This document shows positions 11,682-24,043 of a stretch of 64,000 nt of DNA, in pieces (the first letter of the stretch is position 1; every line of letters starts with the position of its first letter). Made by a program: the position numbers and the translations under genes. Source of the DNA: Salvia splendens (Eukaryota > Streptophyta > Magnoliopsida > Lamiales > Lamiaceae); assembly GCF_004379255.2 (NCBI RefSeq), contig NC_056035.1, positions 13,893,578 to 13,957,577 of the forward strand, read 5' to 3'. The notes below the pieces were generated by a model. The model did not search any database. It saw only the letters and a program-made list of their open reading frames with translations, and was not told the origin of the DNA.

Positions 11682-14600
11682 ATGCCGCCAAGACGTGGAC
11701 GCCACCCACGACAAGGACCCAACGCTGAGGCACCACCTCCACCACCGCCTCCACCACCACCTCCACCCCCGCCTCAGCAGGAAAGATTCATAGTGACGTT
11801 CTCCAGGCAGAACCCCCCTAAATTCGATGGACAAGGAGATCCATCAAAAGCTGAGGAGTGGATACGCGGCCTCGAGCGTATTTTCAGGGTCATGGAGTGT
11901 ACAGATAAGGAGCGCATTGCTTGCGCCACCTTTCAACTATCAGGTGCTGCCGATTACTGGTGGGAGACTCGGCAAAGAACTATGAATCCTGCATGCCTGG
12001 AAGCGCTATCATGGGAGGAGTTTAAAGTGGAGATTGATAACAAATATGTCCCAAAGACGTACAGACGGGCCAAGGTGGTAGAATTCCACACGCTGAGCCA
12101 AGGCCGAATGACTGTAACCGAGTACGACCGAGCCCTCGCGCAGATGGCACGATATGCGCCTGAGTTGATGGACACCGACGAGAAATGGGCGGTGAAGTTC
12201 CGGGCCGGGCTCAAAGATGAGATAAAGGCCGCTTTGGCTAGCCGAGGAGAACTCTCCTACTCGGAGATCTTGACTTGTGCACTGGACGTGGAAGATGCAC
12301 TCCCTAAACCAAGAGTAGTGGCGACAACAAACGCGACACCCCTACAAGCTCAGCCAAGTCATCAAGGGAAGAGGAGGTGGGATGGTGATCAAACTCAGTA
12401 TGGTGGCAAGAGGCCACAACTCATGAGGAACCTACCCTACAATGGCGGGAGACAGAATACCTATCACCCGAGGGCAAACTTTCCGCCGAGGAACCCTCAA
12501 TGTGGAAGGTGCTTCAAGTACCACACCGGAGAGTATCGAGACCCCAGGTGTTTCAGCTGTGGTGGAAGTGGCCATTACTTCCGAAGTTGCCCAAATAAGA
12601 ACATGGGAACGGGAACGAGCCAGAACCAGTTAGGCTTCCGTCCACCATCCCAGGCACTACCTGCACCTCAACCGCAACAACGCCGCCAAGGACTGCCGTC
12701 GCAAGCAAGGGCCTACGCCTTGAAGGGGAAACAACCGGCAAGCGGGCAAGAAACCTTTGGACAAGGAAATTTGGCAGGTATGGGCACACTTCTCAACATG
12801 CCTATAGTTGTCTTGTTTGATACGGGTGCATCGCATTCCTTTATATCAACTGCTTGTGTGGATACTTTAAGATTACCTACTATTAAGACCGAACCCACTA
12901 TGAGTGTGACCTCACCTGTAGGCGGGACTATAGATATATCCCGATCTTGTGCGAGTGTGAACTTTGGAATAGGTGAACTCAGTTTATTGGCTCTTAATTT
13001 GCAAGTAATGACGATGGGGAGTGTAGACATAATCTTAGGTATGGATTGGTTAGCGGAGAACCACGTTACCCTTCATTGTAGAGAAAGGGAAATTTCGTTT
13101 GAAACCCCAGGAAAAGAGCCGACGAAGTTTTACGGAATCTCAATGAGCCGACGCAAGTCCATTGTCTCCGCGCTGCAAGCCACTACAATGATGAGGAAGG
13201 GATGTCCAGCGTACCTTGTTTATTTGAATGGGGAGGAGAAGAAAGACAGGAAGATAGAAGATGTGGCGATAGTGAGTGAATATCCCGATGTCTTCCCCGA
13301 TGCTTTGCCGGGACCCCCACCCGACAGGCAGGTAGAATTCACGATCGATCTGGAGCCCGGATCGGCACCAATATCCAAAGCACCTTATAGGATGGCGCCA
13401 AAGGAGTTGGAGGAGCTTAAGGTGCAACTACAAGAGCTACTGGAATTGGGATTCATTAGACCTAGCGTGTCGCCATGGGGAGCACCAGTGTTGTTTGTAA
13501 AGAAGAAGGATGGAACGATGAGGATGTGCATCGACTATCGAGAGCTAAACAAACTGACACTGAAGAACAAGTATCCACTACCAAGGATAGAAGACTTGTT
13601 TGACCAACTTCGAGGGGCAGGAGTCTTCTCTAAGATGGATTTGAGGTCTGGGTACCATCAGCTGAGGGTTCGGCGAGAAGATGTACCCAAGACGGCTTTT
13701 CGAACAAGGTATGGTCATTATGAGTTCGTTGTGATGCCTTCTGGACTGACGAACGCCCCGGCAGTGTTCATGGACCTTATGAATCGCGTGTTCCATCCAT
13801 ATTTGGATCGGTTTGTCCTAGTTTTCATCGATGATGTGCTCGTTTACTCGAAGAACGTGGAGGAGCACAAAGAGCACTTGAGAACCGTCCTAGCAACTCT
13901 AAGGGACGAGAAACTATATGCCAAGTTCAGTAAATGCGAGTTTTGGCTCAAGGAAGTGAATTTTTTTGGACATGTAGTAACCTCAGATGGAATCCGCGTA
14001 GACCCGGCCAAGGTGGAAGCGGTGCAGGAATGGAAGTCGCCTTCTACACAAAATGAAATTCGAAGCTTCTTAGGACTGGCGGGCTATTATCGAAGATTCA
14101 TTGAGGGATTCTCGAAGATAGCAAGGCCAATGACACAACAACTGAAAAAGGGAGTCAAGATGATTTGGACACCAGAATGTGAGGCGAGCTTTCAGTTGTT
14201 GAAGGAGAAATTGACCACCGCACCAATTCTAGCTGTGCCGGAGTCAGGGACTGACTATGCGGTGTATACGGATGCGTCGAAGGTGGGACTTGGATGTGTG
14301 CTTATGCAGAAGGGGAAAGTGATTGCATATGCATCGAGACAATTGAAGCCCCATGAGCTGAACTATCCGACACATGACTTAGAACTGGCAGCCGTGGTAC
14401 ATGCACTGAAGATCTGGAGACATCATCTCTATGGAGTCCGTTGTGAGATATACACGGACCATAAGAGTCTAAAGTACTTCTTTGAGCAAAAGGAGTTGAA
14501 CATGCGCCAGCGTAGGTGGCTCGAGTTGGTGAAGGACTACGATTGTGGTATAAATTACCATCCGGGAAAAGCAAACGTAGTGGCCGATGCTCTTAGTAGG

Positions 14601-16169
14601 AAGTCTCAATCTCAGCTGGCCACCTTTCTTACTACCGAGGAGAGTCTAATCCAAGAGTTCAGTAAGATGCGGTTGGAAGTAGTGAGAATGCCCGAGACTG
14701 TGGAAGGAATAGTAGCCACGTTGGTGATGGAACCCGACTTAAGAGCCAGAATTGTGGAAGCTCAACGGCGAGATACGTTACTAGAAAAGATTCGCTCAGA
14801 AGTGAGGGCGGGTGAACTTGGAAACTTTCACGAGGCAGCGGATAATGGTCTCACATACAAGGGAAGGTTGTGTGTGCCTAAGGATGAAGGCCTGAGGATC
14901 GAAATCATGAGAGAAGCACATGAAACCCCATACGCTGCACACCCAGGAAGCACCAAGATGTATCAAGACTTGAAGAGGCAATTTTGGTGGAACGGTATGA
15001 AAAAGCATGTTGCAGCTTTTGTGGAGAGATGCCTAGCATGTCAACAAGTAAAGGCGCTACACCAACGGCCCTATGGGAGATTGCAACCCCTTGAGATTCC
15101 AGAATGGAAGTGGGAACATATTGCAATGGACTTTGTGATAGGACTGCCAAAATCCCAGCGAGGAAACACTGTGATTTGGGTGATTATAGATCGTCTCACC
15201 AAATCTGCTCATTTTGTACCGGTTCGTGCTACATATGGATCCAGCCAGTTGGCAAAGATATATGTGCGGGAGATTATACGCTTGCATGGAGTACCAACGA
15301 CAATTACATCCGATCGCGACACTAAATTCACTTCTAGATTTTGGACGAGCATGCAGCGCGAGTTGGGGACTAAGTTGAATTTTAGTACTGCCTTCCACCC
15401 ACAAACCGATGGGCAGTCAGAGAGAACGATTCAAGCCTTAGAGGATATGCTGCGAGCCGTGGTGCTAGATCGAGGCTGGGGTTGGGAAGAAGTGTTGCCA
15501 TTGGTTGAGTTCGCGTACAATAATAGTTACCAGGCGACTATCAAGATGGCTCCATATGAGGCATTGTATGGAAAGAAGTGTAGATCGCCACTTTATTGGG
15601 ATGAAGTGGGTGAGAGAAGAATTCTCGGACCAGACTCTGTAGAAGAGATGATAGAGATTGTCCGACAAATCCGTGGGAGGATCAAGGAGGCACAGGACCG
15701 ACAGAAATCATATGCTGATGTTCGGAGGACCGATTTACATTTCGAAGTCGGAGAAAAGGTCTTTCTGAAAGTTTCCCCTTCTAAAGGAATAATTCGTTTT
15801 GGAGTGAAAGGAAAGCTGAGACCCCGATTTATCGGTCCGTACGAGATTTTGGATAGAGTCGGCGCGGTAGCATACAGATTGGCCCTACCACCAAGCTTTG
15901 GGAATGTGCACAACGTCTTCCATGTGTCACAATTGAGGAAGTACGTGTTTGACCCCACCCACATAGTTCACCAAGAAGAGATGATGGTCCTAAATCCCGA
16001 CCTAAGTTATGAGGAGAAGCCCGAGGCCATTTTGGATCGAAGGGTGCAAGAATTGAGGAATAAGTCAATTGTTTCGGTGAAGGTACGGTGGAGGAATCAT
16101 GGAGTCGAAGAAGCAACATGGGAATTAGAAGATAAGATGAGAGAGAAGTTTCCGGAGCTGTTTGAGTGA
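11682..16169 (+). CDS. Ty3-gypsy gag-pol polyprotein, copy 2
   Basis: Intact 1495-residue polyprotein with the same domain order as copy 1, 8492 bp downstream: gag, zinc knuckles, DTGA protease, FIDD reverse transcriptase, RNase H, DDE integrase and chromodomain-like tail. I see two amino-acid differences from copy 1: Arg76 to Lys, and Cys285 to Tyr. The second removes the last cysteine of the first, non-canonical zinc knuckle; the canonical CCHC at 290-303 is unchanged. Ser687 in the MPSGLTNAP motif is shared. Both catalytic aspartates of the reverse transcriptase and the integrase triad are present. Confidence 0.95.
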   Translation: MPPRRGRHPRQGPNAEAPPPPPPPPPPPPPPQQERFIVTFSRQNPPKFDGQGDPSKAEEWIRGLERIFRVMECTDKERIACATFQLSGAADYWWETRQRTMNPACLEALSWEEFKVEIDNKYVPKTYRRAKVVEFHTLSQGRMTVTEYDRALAQMARYAPELMDTDEKWAVKFRAGLKDEIKAALASRGELSYSEILTCALDVEDALPKPRVVATTNATPLQAQPSHQGKRRWDGDQTQYGGKRPQLMRNLPYNGGRQNTYHPRANFPPRNPQCGRCFKYHTGEYRDPRCFSCGGSGHYFRSCPNKNMGTGTSQNQLGFRPPSQALPAPQPQQRRQGLPSQARAYALKGKQPASGQETFGQGNLAGMGTLLNMPIVVLFDTGASHSFISTACVDTLRLPTIKTEPTMSVTSPVGGTIDISRSCASVNFGIGELSLLALNLQVMTMGSVDIILGMDWLAENHVTLHCREREISFETPGKEPTKFYGISMSRRKSIVSALQATTMMRKGCPAYLVYLNGEEKKDRKIEDVAIVSEYPDVFPDALPGPPPDRQVEFTIDLEPGSAPISKAPYRMAPKELEELKVQLQELLELGFIRPSVSPWGAPVLFVKKKDGTMRMCIDYRELNKLTLKNKYPLPRIEDLFDQLRGAGVFSKMDLRSGYHQLRVRREDVPKTAFRTRYGHYEFVVMPSGLTNAPAVFMDLMNRVFHPYLDRFVLVFIDDVLVYSKNVEEHKEHLRTVLATLRDEKLYAKFSKCEFWLKEVNFFGHVVTSDGIRVDPAKVEAVQEWKSPSTQNEIRSFLGLAGYYRRFIEGFSKIARPMTQQLKKGVKMIWTPECEASFQLLKEKLTTAPILAVPESGTDYAVYTDASKVGLGCVLMQKGKVIAYASRQLKPHELNYPTHDLELAAVVHALKIWRHHLYGVRCEIYTDHKSLKYFFEQKELNMRQRRWLELVKDYDCGINYHPGKANVVADALSRKSQSQLATFLTTEESLIQEFSKMRLEVVRMPETVEGIVATLVMEPDLRARIVEAQRRDTLLEKIRSEVRAGELGNFHEAADNGLTYKGRLCVPKDEGLRIEIMREAHETPYAAHPGSTKMYQDLKRQFWWNGMKKHVAAFVERCLACQQVKALHQRPYGRLQPLEIPEWKWEHIAMDFVIGLPKSQRGNTVIWVIIDRLTKSAHFVPVRATYGSSQLAKIYVREIIRLHGVPTTITSDRDTKFTSRFWTSMQRELGTKLNFSTAFHPQTDGQSERTIQALEDMLRAVVLDRGWGWEEVLPLVEFAYNNSYQATIKMAPYEALYGKKCRSPLYWDEVGERRILGPDSVEEMIEIVRQIRGRIKEAQDRQKSYADVRRTDLHFEVGEKVFLKVSPSKGIIRFGVKGKLRPRFIGPYEILDRVGAVAYRLALPPSFGNVHNVFHVSQLRKYVFDPTHIVHQEEMMVLNPDLSYEEKPEAILDRRVQELRNKSIVSVKVRWRNHGVEEATWELEDKMREKFPELFE

Positions 16170-16200
16170 TCTAGGCAAATTTCGAGACGAAATTTTTTTT

Positions 16201-16213
16201 AAGGTGGGAGGAA
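16201..16213 (+). other. Polypurine tract, copy 2
   Basis: aaggtgggaggaa immediately before the third LTR, identical to copy 1. Confidence 0.85.
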
Positions 16214-18886
16214 TGTAGTATCCGAAAAAAAAAATAGAATTTTATCTTTTTAAGTAAGGTTTGATTTTTTTTTTTGTGAATATCTTGTTTAAGATATGGT
16301 TTGGAAAGTCTTATTTGGTTTATATTATTTTTGTGGTTATGTTTTTACCTAAGCAATGTGTAATTGGGATAATTAATTAATTTATGAATTAAATATCTTA
16401 ATTAGCTAATTTTCTCTCCCTCTCCCTCTCTTTTTTTTCGAAACCTTCTCTCCCTCTCCCCACTATTTTCTCAACCTCCCCACTCCTCACAACCGATCCA
16501 AAATAGAAAACTATCTACTCTCTCAATCTCTCCCTCTCACCATCACTCGTTCTCTCTTCTCTCTCGCAATTGTTCTCAACACCGGTAAGGTTTCTCTCTT
16601 TCTCCCTCTCGGTTCTCTTTTTCCACTCACTCCCTCTCATCGATTTCTTGGATTCGTCAAGGTGTTACTCTCTCTCGTACCGAATTGGAGTCGGAGTAGG
16701 GAAGGCTTTCGAACTACATTTGAACTCTCCGGGAAAGGTAACCCAAGACCCTAACTCATACCAATTCCGAACCACATGCATTTAGGACGAATTCGAGTGT
16801 TTTAGATGCTGAATAGGATTTGTGGCTATGTGTTTATGTTGAGTATGTTTTTGGTGGTGACTGGCAGTGGGTTCCGACCCCTTTTTGACTGATCAAACGA
16901 TCTCTTTTTAGTACGAAATTTTAACTGTATAAACTTGGGTGTGTCTTCTGTGTGGTGTGTAAATTTCAGCTTCATTGGACGTCGGATGATTTTATAATGA
17001 TTTTTGTAAGTAAACTGCGCAGTTCTGCGAGATGTACGTTTCTGGGTGATGTATTTTTGTGCAATGGGTGTGAATCTGGGTGTTTTGATATTGTGATGTA
17101 TGTGGGTGTGATTGGCCAGGGGATGGCTCGGAGGAATTAGCGTTTGGTTCGGGTGGTTTGTGTGTGTTGGCCGAGAGACTTAGGGTTTGGCCTAGGGTGG
17201 TGTAGTGGAGAGTTTTGGAGGTTTGATCTCATGTTTTCGGGTGTGTTTTGGGATGTAGAATGTGTGTTGTGAATGTCGTATAAGGTTTGAGAATCGTTGG
17301 TTGGGGGAAAGTAGGGCCGAGTCAGTGCCGAGACAGGTGCCGAGTCAGGTGCCGAGACAGGTGCCGAGCCAGGGCCGAGTCAGACGCCGAGACATGTGCC
17401 GAGCCAGGTGCCGAGACAGGCGGCCGAGGTACCGAGCCAGACGTCGAGACATGTGCCGAGCCAGGTGCCGAGACATGTGCCCGGCCAGGTGCCGAGACAG
17501 GCGGCCGAGGTACCGAGCCAGACGGCCGAGACATCCGGACGAGGTGCCGAGCCAGGACCGAGCCAGGCGGCCGAGACAGCCGGCCGAGGTACCGAGCCAG
17601 GCGGCCGAGACACCGAGCCAGGCCGAAACGCCGAGACAGCAACCGAGCCAGGCTCGGCCAGGACCGAGACAGCCGGCCGAGGGTACCGAGCCAGGCCGAG
17701 ACGCCGAGCCTTTTTCCGAACCTTTTCCGAGCCAAGTGAGCCGTTTGTGCAGTAAGGGTATGCCGGGGGTGTGAGAGTTGTGTGTGTGTCGTGTGCGAGT
17801 CGTGTGCGTGTCTTGGGTACGTGGTATGCGTGTCGGGTGCGTGCGTGGTGTGTTTCGGACGTGTGATTTTGTGTGATTGACTTATAAGATGTTGTTAAGT
17901 GTGTGTTTGTGTAACGTGCTAGATATTGAAGTCATCCACGTAGAAAACATGCATTGTTGACTAAGTCTCGTCTTCCCTGAGTCTAATCATGATTCTCATT
18001 TATCTTTCAAAAAGGGTGAACTTTTGCGAGGCAATTGTGGTTGAAGAAGGAAACTGTTTAAAAGCTAAGCAATTGAGGTGGGCTTTCCTATCCTACTATA
18101 CTATGGGATCTCTTTAATACGGACTTTGTTCCGGAAATGTTTTTATGGAGGTGAACTGTTTGTCTTGCCAACTGTTTTACTTTGAAACCTATCTGAAGTG
18201 GTTTACCACATATGTTTAATCGAATTCGGGTCTGTAGGGCTGCGAACCCTCAGGCTAGTGTACACGAGACCGGGAGCCATCTGAGAGCAAGTTGGCCGGT
18301 CTAGTTGACCTGGGGTGTGGCCACGCCCCTTGTCACCCGTTGGATCAGATAGTGTATGATGGTGGAAATAAGGGTGGCAATATCTGAAAATGACTGCGCA
18401 GTCGAATTTGTGAAATATATTTTAGTGTACTTGGGTTATTTTCTTTACACTCAAAACCCCAAGGTTGCACTGTTATGGCATGACAAACTATGATTTTGGC
18501 GTGTGTCCACTGAGTGCATCAAGTACTCAGCCCTGCATGTTGTTTTCTTAATGTGCAGGTTGAGCGGCGATGGGGATGACGGATGTTGAGCAGTTAAGGT
18601 CAAAAGGTGTCTCACTTGGTTTCCGGATGGTGTCGTGTCGTCATACTCGACATTATCTACCTCTTGGTCTTTCCGCTGCTTTGTAATCCGATACAATGTT
18701 TTTATTTAACTCTGATTACTTTAATTACAGTAATGTCGTCACAGTACAATGTTTTGAAGTGAACTTCCTTCTATTAAATGTTTTGGGTCAAGTATTCTTG
18801 TTCTCCCCCTTTCTTCCCCGCTTCTTTATTCCTCCCCTAGTCGCGGTCCACCGTACTTCCTATCCTTAGGAAATGCGGGCGTGACA
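16214..18886 (+). mobile_element. LTR 3 (complete, 2673 bp)
   Basis: Same TG...CA borders as the middle LTR. It differs by a few substitutions (for example near 18111 and 18201) and by a rearranged start of the minisatellite. After its final CA the sequence leaves the retrotransposon and enters the foldback element. Confidence 0.94.
17316..17710 (+). repeat. GC-rich minisatellite in LTR 3
   Basis: Third version of the gccgag array. Its 5' part is reordered compared with LTRs 1 and 2 (the gtgtgcacgtgacc lead-in is missing), and it has a 1-bp insertion near 17692 that shifts the spurious frames. Confidence 0.87.
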
Positions 18887-20502
18887 TGTATTCATTTCCT
18901 TTTCCTATATTTCCTCTTTTTTCCTTCTTAATATCAGCCATTAGATTAGAGAAATGGACGGTCAAGATCAACATTGGGTAATTAATCTCGTGTTGCATTA
19001 TTTGTCCTATTTTGTGCATTATGGGGGTACAATAGTAATCTAATAATGGCTGGAAACCGCTACGAATAATGCACCACATGGTCACGAGTAATGCATATAA
19101 TTGCATATATAATGCACAATATGTGAACTGCAATGCATACGAACAAGATGTGCTGTGTTATGATGTTTGACACACGTTTCTTGTTTCCCCTAAGGGTTTA
19201 ATAAGCTTAGGGGCTAGGGTATAGTACGTAGACATGTATGTAATCTTCACATGGTAATGAGTAATGGATATAATTGACTATATAATGCACAATTTGTGAA
19301 CTGCAATGCGTACGAACAAGATGTGCTGTGTTATGATGTTTGACACACGTTTCTTGTTTCCCCTAAGGGTTTAATAAGCTTAGGGGCTAGGGTATAGTAC
19401 GTACTCATTAATAACAAATTATAAAACGATACGAATAATTCACCAAATTGTCACGAGTAATGGATGTTATTAACTATATAATGCACAATATGTGAACTGC
19501 AATGCATACGAATAAGATGTACCATGTTATGATGTTTGACACACGTTTCTTGTTTCCCCTAAGGGTTTAATAAACTTAGGGGCTAGGGTATAGTACGTAG
19601 ACATTACTAAATGCACGTATGTAATCTTCAATCCGTTGATTAACCCATATACACAATACCTCTAATAATGCATAATATATTGAGATAATGACAATTAACA
19701 GCTACATAATGCACTACCTAAATCAAATAATGCACATACGTATATTCCAATAACAACAATTTGTTAGTAATGTCTACGTATTATACCCTAGCCCCTAAGC
19801 TTATTAAACCCTTAGGGGAAACAAGAAACGTGTGTCAAACATCATAACATGGTACATCTTATTCGTATGCATTGCAGTTCACATATTGTGCATTATATAG
19901 TTAATAACATCCATTACTCGTGACAATTTGGTGAATTATTCGTATCGTTTTATAATTTGTTATTAATGCGTACGTACTATACCCTAGCCCCTAAGCTTAT
20001 TAAACCCTTAGGGGAAACAAGAAACGTGTGTCAAACATCATAACACAGCACATCTTGTTCGTATGCATTGCAGTTCACAAATTGTGCATTATATAGTCAA
20101 TTATATCCATTACTCGTTACCATGTGAAGATTACATACGTGTCTACGTACTATACCCTAGCCCCTAAGCTTATTAAACCCTTAGGGGAAACAAGAAACGT
20201 GTGTCCAAACATCATAACATGGTACATCTTATTCGTATGCATTGCAGTTCACATATTGTGCATTATATAGTCAATTATATGCATTACTCGTGACCATGTG
20301 GTGCATTATTTGCAGATACCAAAATGTGGCAGTTACTTTTCCGTCAAATGTCAATAATAACCATGTAATGCATACAACCACCTTCTATAATGCAACACGG
20401 AACCAGTTTTATAGAATCAATCTGATCCGTTGATGCCTTAGATCTAACGCGTAATATTAAGAAGGAAAAATGATCTAAGATGTGAAAAGGAGAATAACGC
20501 TC

Positions 20503-20505
<3 letters not shown>
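18887..20505. mobile_element. Foldback element with six subrepeats, left end interrupted
   Basis: A large inverted repeat of about 1.6 kb. Each arm holds three copies of a roughly 175-200 bp unit. The unit carries tgatgtttgacacacgtttc followed by cccctaagggtttaataagcttagggg. Left-arm copies end near 19230, 19403 and 19599; inverted right-arm copies begin near 19774, 19969 and 20142. The loop is about 19605-19770 and AT-rich. The outer ends pair as well (ccttcttaatat at about 18925 with its complement near 20455), but the outermost gggagc seen at 20499-20505 (as its complement) has no partner on the left, where LTR 3 abuts. No coding capacity; family unresolved. Confidence 0.8.

Positions 20506-20561
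<56 letters not shown>
20506..20561. repeat. (TA)n microsatellite
   Basis: About 28 uninterrupted TA dinucleotides directly at the right end of the foldback element; probably the insertion target or a slippage product. Confidence 0.95.
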
Positions 20562-20562
<1 letters not shown>

Positions 20563-20756
20563 CTTAGGGCATTACATAATTATTATGCGGTTTGATATAA
20601 GAATAAGTTTGATATTAATAGTATCTTGTATTGGAGTATAAGTAAATCTTATTTAGTGTAGCTTATTAAATTCCAACTAATATCTCACATATTTAAATAT
20701 AATTGTTTGTATAAAAGTTAAAAATTTATTTTAATGTCTCAAGAAGGCACGTTATA

Positions 20757-21046
20757 TTCTCTTCGTCCCATAAAAATATGTGGATTTTTAATTTTCTTCC
20801 AATCCATAATAATATCGGCATTTCCATTTATGAAAAGTTGTTCTAACTTGTTGCCAAAATACATAAATTTATTTACAACTTATACCACTATGGCCTACCA
20901 TTACAACTCATTAAACACTAATAATAATGTGGGTCTCACTATCCACTAACACTAATTTGACTATCATTCTTCTACTCTAACTTTACCAATTGCGTATTAA
21001 TTCGTGTGTCGTTTCAATTGCCCATATTTTTATGAGACGGATGGAG
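20757..21046. mobile_element. Stowaway-like MITE
   Basis: Ends ttctcttcgtcccataaaaa and its near complement (tttttatgagacggatggag), flanked by TA on both sides. Non-coding, about 290 bp, typical of Tc1/mariner-derived Stowaway elements (CTCCCTCCGTCCC ends). Confidence 0.8.
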
Positions 21047-21372
21047 TATATCAGACTCAGTAGTGTGATTGGACTTGCCAACTCAAAACGAATGAAGTAC
21101 GAGCAATTCAAATCCGAATGGGGTGGTGGAATAGTATGTGACTTGTATATCTTAACGAAATAGTCAGAAACTCGATCCGTTCCTTAGTATCCTTTAGTCT
21201 CTATATCTTGGGACCAATTATTTCATCATTCGAGATGTCTATTCTTGAGCCAACCGTCCCATTTCACCTATGAGGTGCCTATTATTGGGACAAGTACCCC
21301 ACCCAGATACCATTTACCATTACTCTGTTAACCAAAATTTTTTTTGCCAGAGATTCAATTTGATAACTTATA

Positions 21373-21676
21373 CTCCATCCGTCCACAAAAAATAAGACAC
21401 ATTGTGAATGTCATGGATTTTAATGTGAAATTGGTAAAGTAAGAAAGAAGGGAAAAAAGTAAAAGAGAAGTAGTGTTAGTGGAATGTGGGTCTATATTAT
21501 TAGTAAGAGAGAAAAAGTAAGAGAAAAAGTAAGAGAAAAATAGTATTAGTGGAATGTGTGGTCCATATTATTAATAAGAGAGGGGTTGTTGAAAACTTTT
21601 ATTTTTTAAATATGCTCTATTTTTCATAGATAATAAAAAATGACAAATGTGCTCTATTTTTTGTAGACGGAGTGAG
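21373..21676. mobile_element. Stowaway-like MITE
   Basis: Ends ctccatccgtccac... and ...gtagacggagtgag with flanking TA (21371-21372 and 21677-21678). Contains an internal short duplication (agtaagagaaaa). Non-coding. Confidence 0.8.
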
Positions 21677-22025
21677 TATTTATTTTGCCAAATTTTGTTT
21701 GATTTAGTATATTCGTGATAATTACTTTCCGATAAGCTTTTCTACAAAAGTACTATAAAAATGGTTGTAATCAATGGTAGTACATTATAGTTTTCCTTAG
21801 TTTGAAAAAGTAAGTTAGCACAAAATTATTAATGCTTTATGTGTTAGAGCATCTCTAAGGGAGAATGTAAATGGAGAAGTAAAGAGAAATAACTATTATA
21901 TTTACCTTTTTTCATAAAATTTTATGCTTTAATGGAAATGGTATTTGAGGAGGTATTATCCATTCTTTTATTTTGAGAAGGTATCTTTAAAATGTAAAAA
22001 ATTAGCTATTTTGTTTACCTTTTTA

Positions 22026-22328
22026 GGCCATCCACAATAGGAATAGCCCAGCCATAGCCTAGCCACTGCCACATCATCAGCACTAAAAATCCTCCTGCCA
22101 CATCATCAAAACAAGCAAATAGCTCAGCAATAGCCCAGCCATAGCCTAGCCACATAATATCCACATCACTATTAATTTACAAAATATGAGTTTAATAATA
22201 ATATTAAAATTTAAAAAAGTTAAATATTTTAAAAAAATACATTAATTTTAAAAAAAATACAATAATAAAAAGGAGTGTCAATTCACTCCTCGTCTCCGTC
22301 GTCGCCGCCTCCGTCGCTGTCGCCACCA

Positions 22329-22363
<35 letters not shown>

Positions 22364-23928
22364 GGTCTCCCTCCGTGCCGCCTCCAAATCCTCCTGCATG
22401 CTCAGGAGCAATGTTTGAAGCAAACTCTTCTCCACGGGGTCCACCGCCGCCCGCCATTCGGCCATCGTCTTGACCATCTGAGCGCGCGTTTGTTGACGCG
22501 CGAAGATCCGTTGTGGATTGGCCAAGGGGGGATGCCGACTGGACCTCCTATGAACCCCCGGCGACCCCCATCGCCTCCCGTTGAGCCCTCATGTGCCCAA
22601 CCGGGCGAGTACGTCGAGCAAACGAATGAGGGGTCGGGACCTCCTGGGCCGTCTCTGGGAGGTCGTGGGAACCACCGCTACTGCCGCTGAAATCACCGGA
22701 ATAGTTCAACCGTTGCTTCTTCGGCCAGCCAGAGTCGACACCTACTCGGAACTTCTCGGAGTCGTTCAGCACAAGATAGCAGTTCCAGTAGGTGAATTCC
22801 TTGTACACCCCCTTCAGGAGGAAGGCTTTCTCCGCTATCCTCCTGCAGTCGTCCTCCGTTTGGCCATTGCTCATCATGCGGAGGGCGTTGGTGTACAAGC
22901 ACGAAAATCGGGAGACCGCACCCCTGATTCGGTCCCACCCCTTCCGGCAATCCTCCCCATTGCCTGGCCTCCCCTCCGGGCAAAACCTCTGGTAGGCTGC
23001 TGCTATCTTGCCCCACAAGTTGACGATCCTCTGGTTGTTCGAAACGAGAGGATCGTCGCAAACACTCACCCACGCCTTGGACAGCGCGACGTTCTCCGCG
23101 TCCGTCCACCTCCTCCGTACCGCGTTGTCGTCCTCACCCGGCTGCGAGGGCTCGCCGACCCTTTTCCCCTTGCCTTTCTTCTTTGGGGCGCCCCGACCCC
23201 GCCCTGCGCCCCCCGTTTGAACGGGAGCATCCGGAACACCGGAAAGATCTATCCCCAAGTCATCGAAGGAGAAAGTGTCAAACTGGGCCGGAGGCGCAGC
23301 CTCCGTTGGCGTCGATGTGGGGCAATAGACGTCCCCCGGCGTCCCCTGTGTCGCGGGCATCCCCTGCGTCGCTGGTACCCCCCGGGCATCATCTGCATCC
23401 CGGGTGCCCACCCCGGCATCTGGACACTGGGTGCCCACCCCGACATCGCCGGAAACACCCCCGGCAGACTCCCCCCGCTGGTATCCCGGGCATCATCTGC
23501 TGCCACGGGTACATGTTGTAGTATGGGTGCATCTGACTCGGGTGCATCTGACTCCATCCACCTCCCACGGGGATCGGGGGAGTTTGAGATCCGCTACTCC
23601 CTGAAGTAGGCTCCTTGTTGAGATCCATTTACCGTTATTGATCTTGTACAGAATTTTAGATAGAGAGAGTACTCGTTAATACAAGTGGTGCGAATGAAAA
23701 TGACGGGCAAGTCGCGTATATATAGTGTTTCGAAATTTTTTTTAAAAAATTCGCGCTAGGCGGTGCGCTAGGCGATCCGGACGCTGCAATAGCGCCTAGC
23801 GGATCGCCTAGCGCACTGCCTAGCGCCGCGGAACCGCCGAGCGCTAGGCGGTTTTTTTTCACGAAATCCGTTAGGCGGCTGCAATAGATCGCCTAGCGCA
23901 CCGCCTAGCGCCGCTATTGTGGATGCTC
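22026..23928 (-). mobile_element. PIF/Harbinger element A, ORF1-only
   Basis: Ends ggccatccacaatag... and ...ctattgtggatgctc resemble Pong/mPing-type termini. The flanks are tta and tga, an imperfect 3-bp target duplication. Subterminal regions are filled with gcctagcgc/agcccagcc repeats. It carries a decayed gene for the DNA-binding ORF1 protein but no transposase. Its right end lies about 115 bp before the start codon of the MurD homologue. Confidence 0.78.
22283..23628 (-). pseudogene. Harbinger ORF1-type (Myb/SANT, trihelix-like) protein, frameshifted
   Basis: Read on the minus strand from ATG at 23628. The N-terminus starts MDLNKEP, with a Met/Pro-rich low-complexity part that moves through three frames (breaks near 23470 and 23390). 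Then comes a Myb/SANT-like domain (RRRWTDAENVALSKAW..., about 23115-22900) and a conserved segment ending near WPKKQR (about 22720). A further break near 22550 separates the C-terminus (22525-22283), which ends in a Gly/Asp-rich tail. In PIF/Harbinger elements this protein binds DNA and brings the transposase to the ends. At least three frame breaks make it non-functional as read, though introns cannot be fully excluded. Confidence 0.7.
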
Positions 23929-24043
23929 TGAAGTTATCCTTTTTTCTTGGAGTCCGTTACTTTTTAACAAGACCTTTTTGAGAAAGCACTTCTTCATAAA
24001 ACAATTTTTTGCGCCTCAGCAAATGTTGAGCTCATGAGTCACG

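Larger units (their letters stand above)
1..18886 (+). mobile_element. Tandem Tekay/Del-type Ty3-gypsy array (LTR-int-LTR-int-LTR)
   Basis: Two full internal regions (1905-7721 and 10397-16213) lie between three copies of the same long LTR, so the middle LTR is shared. The repeat period is 8492 bp in the coding part. The first LTR begins outside the window: base 1 corresponds to LTR base 806. The two 1495-codon gag-pol frames are both open, and I see only three substitutions between them, so the array is young. Such arrays usually arise by unequal recombination between LTRs of sister copies. The 5 bp after the last LTR are tgtat; the matching target duplication would lie left of the window. 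Confidence 0.93.
20562..22025. other. AT-rich spacer with two MITEs
   Basis: No gene seen. Apart from the two Stowaway-like MITEs listed separately, 21047-21372 and 21677-22025 are AT-rich sequence without recognisable structure. Confidence 0.7.

Noticed and set aside
19185..19225. Telomere-like CCCTAAG/CTTAGGG words in the foldback
   Set aside because: They occur as a short palindrome once per subrepeat, not as (CCCTAAA)n tandem repeats.
22581..23609. 342-codon plus-strand frame across Harbinger element A
   Set aside because: The minus strand carries the recognisable Myb/SANT protein; the plus-strand frame is its GC-rich antisense shadow.
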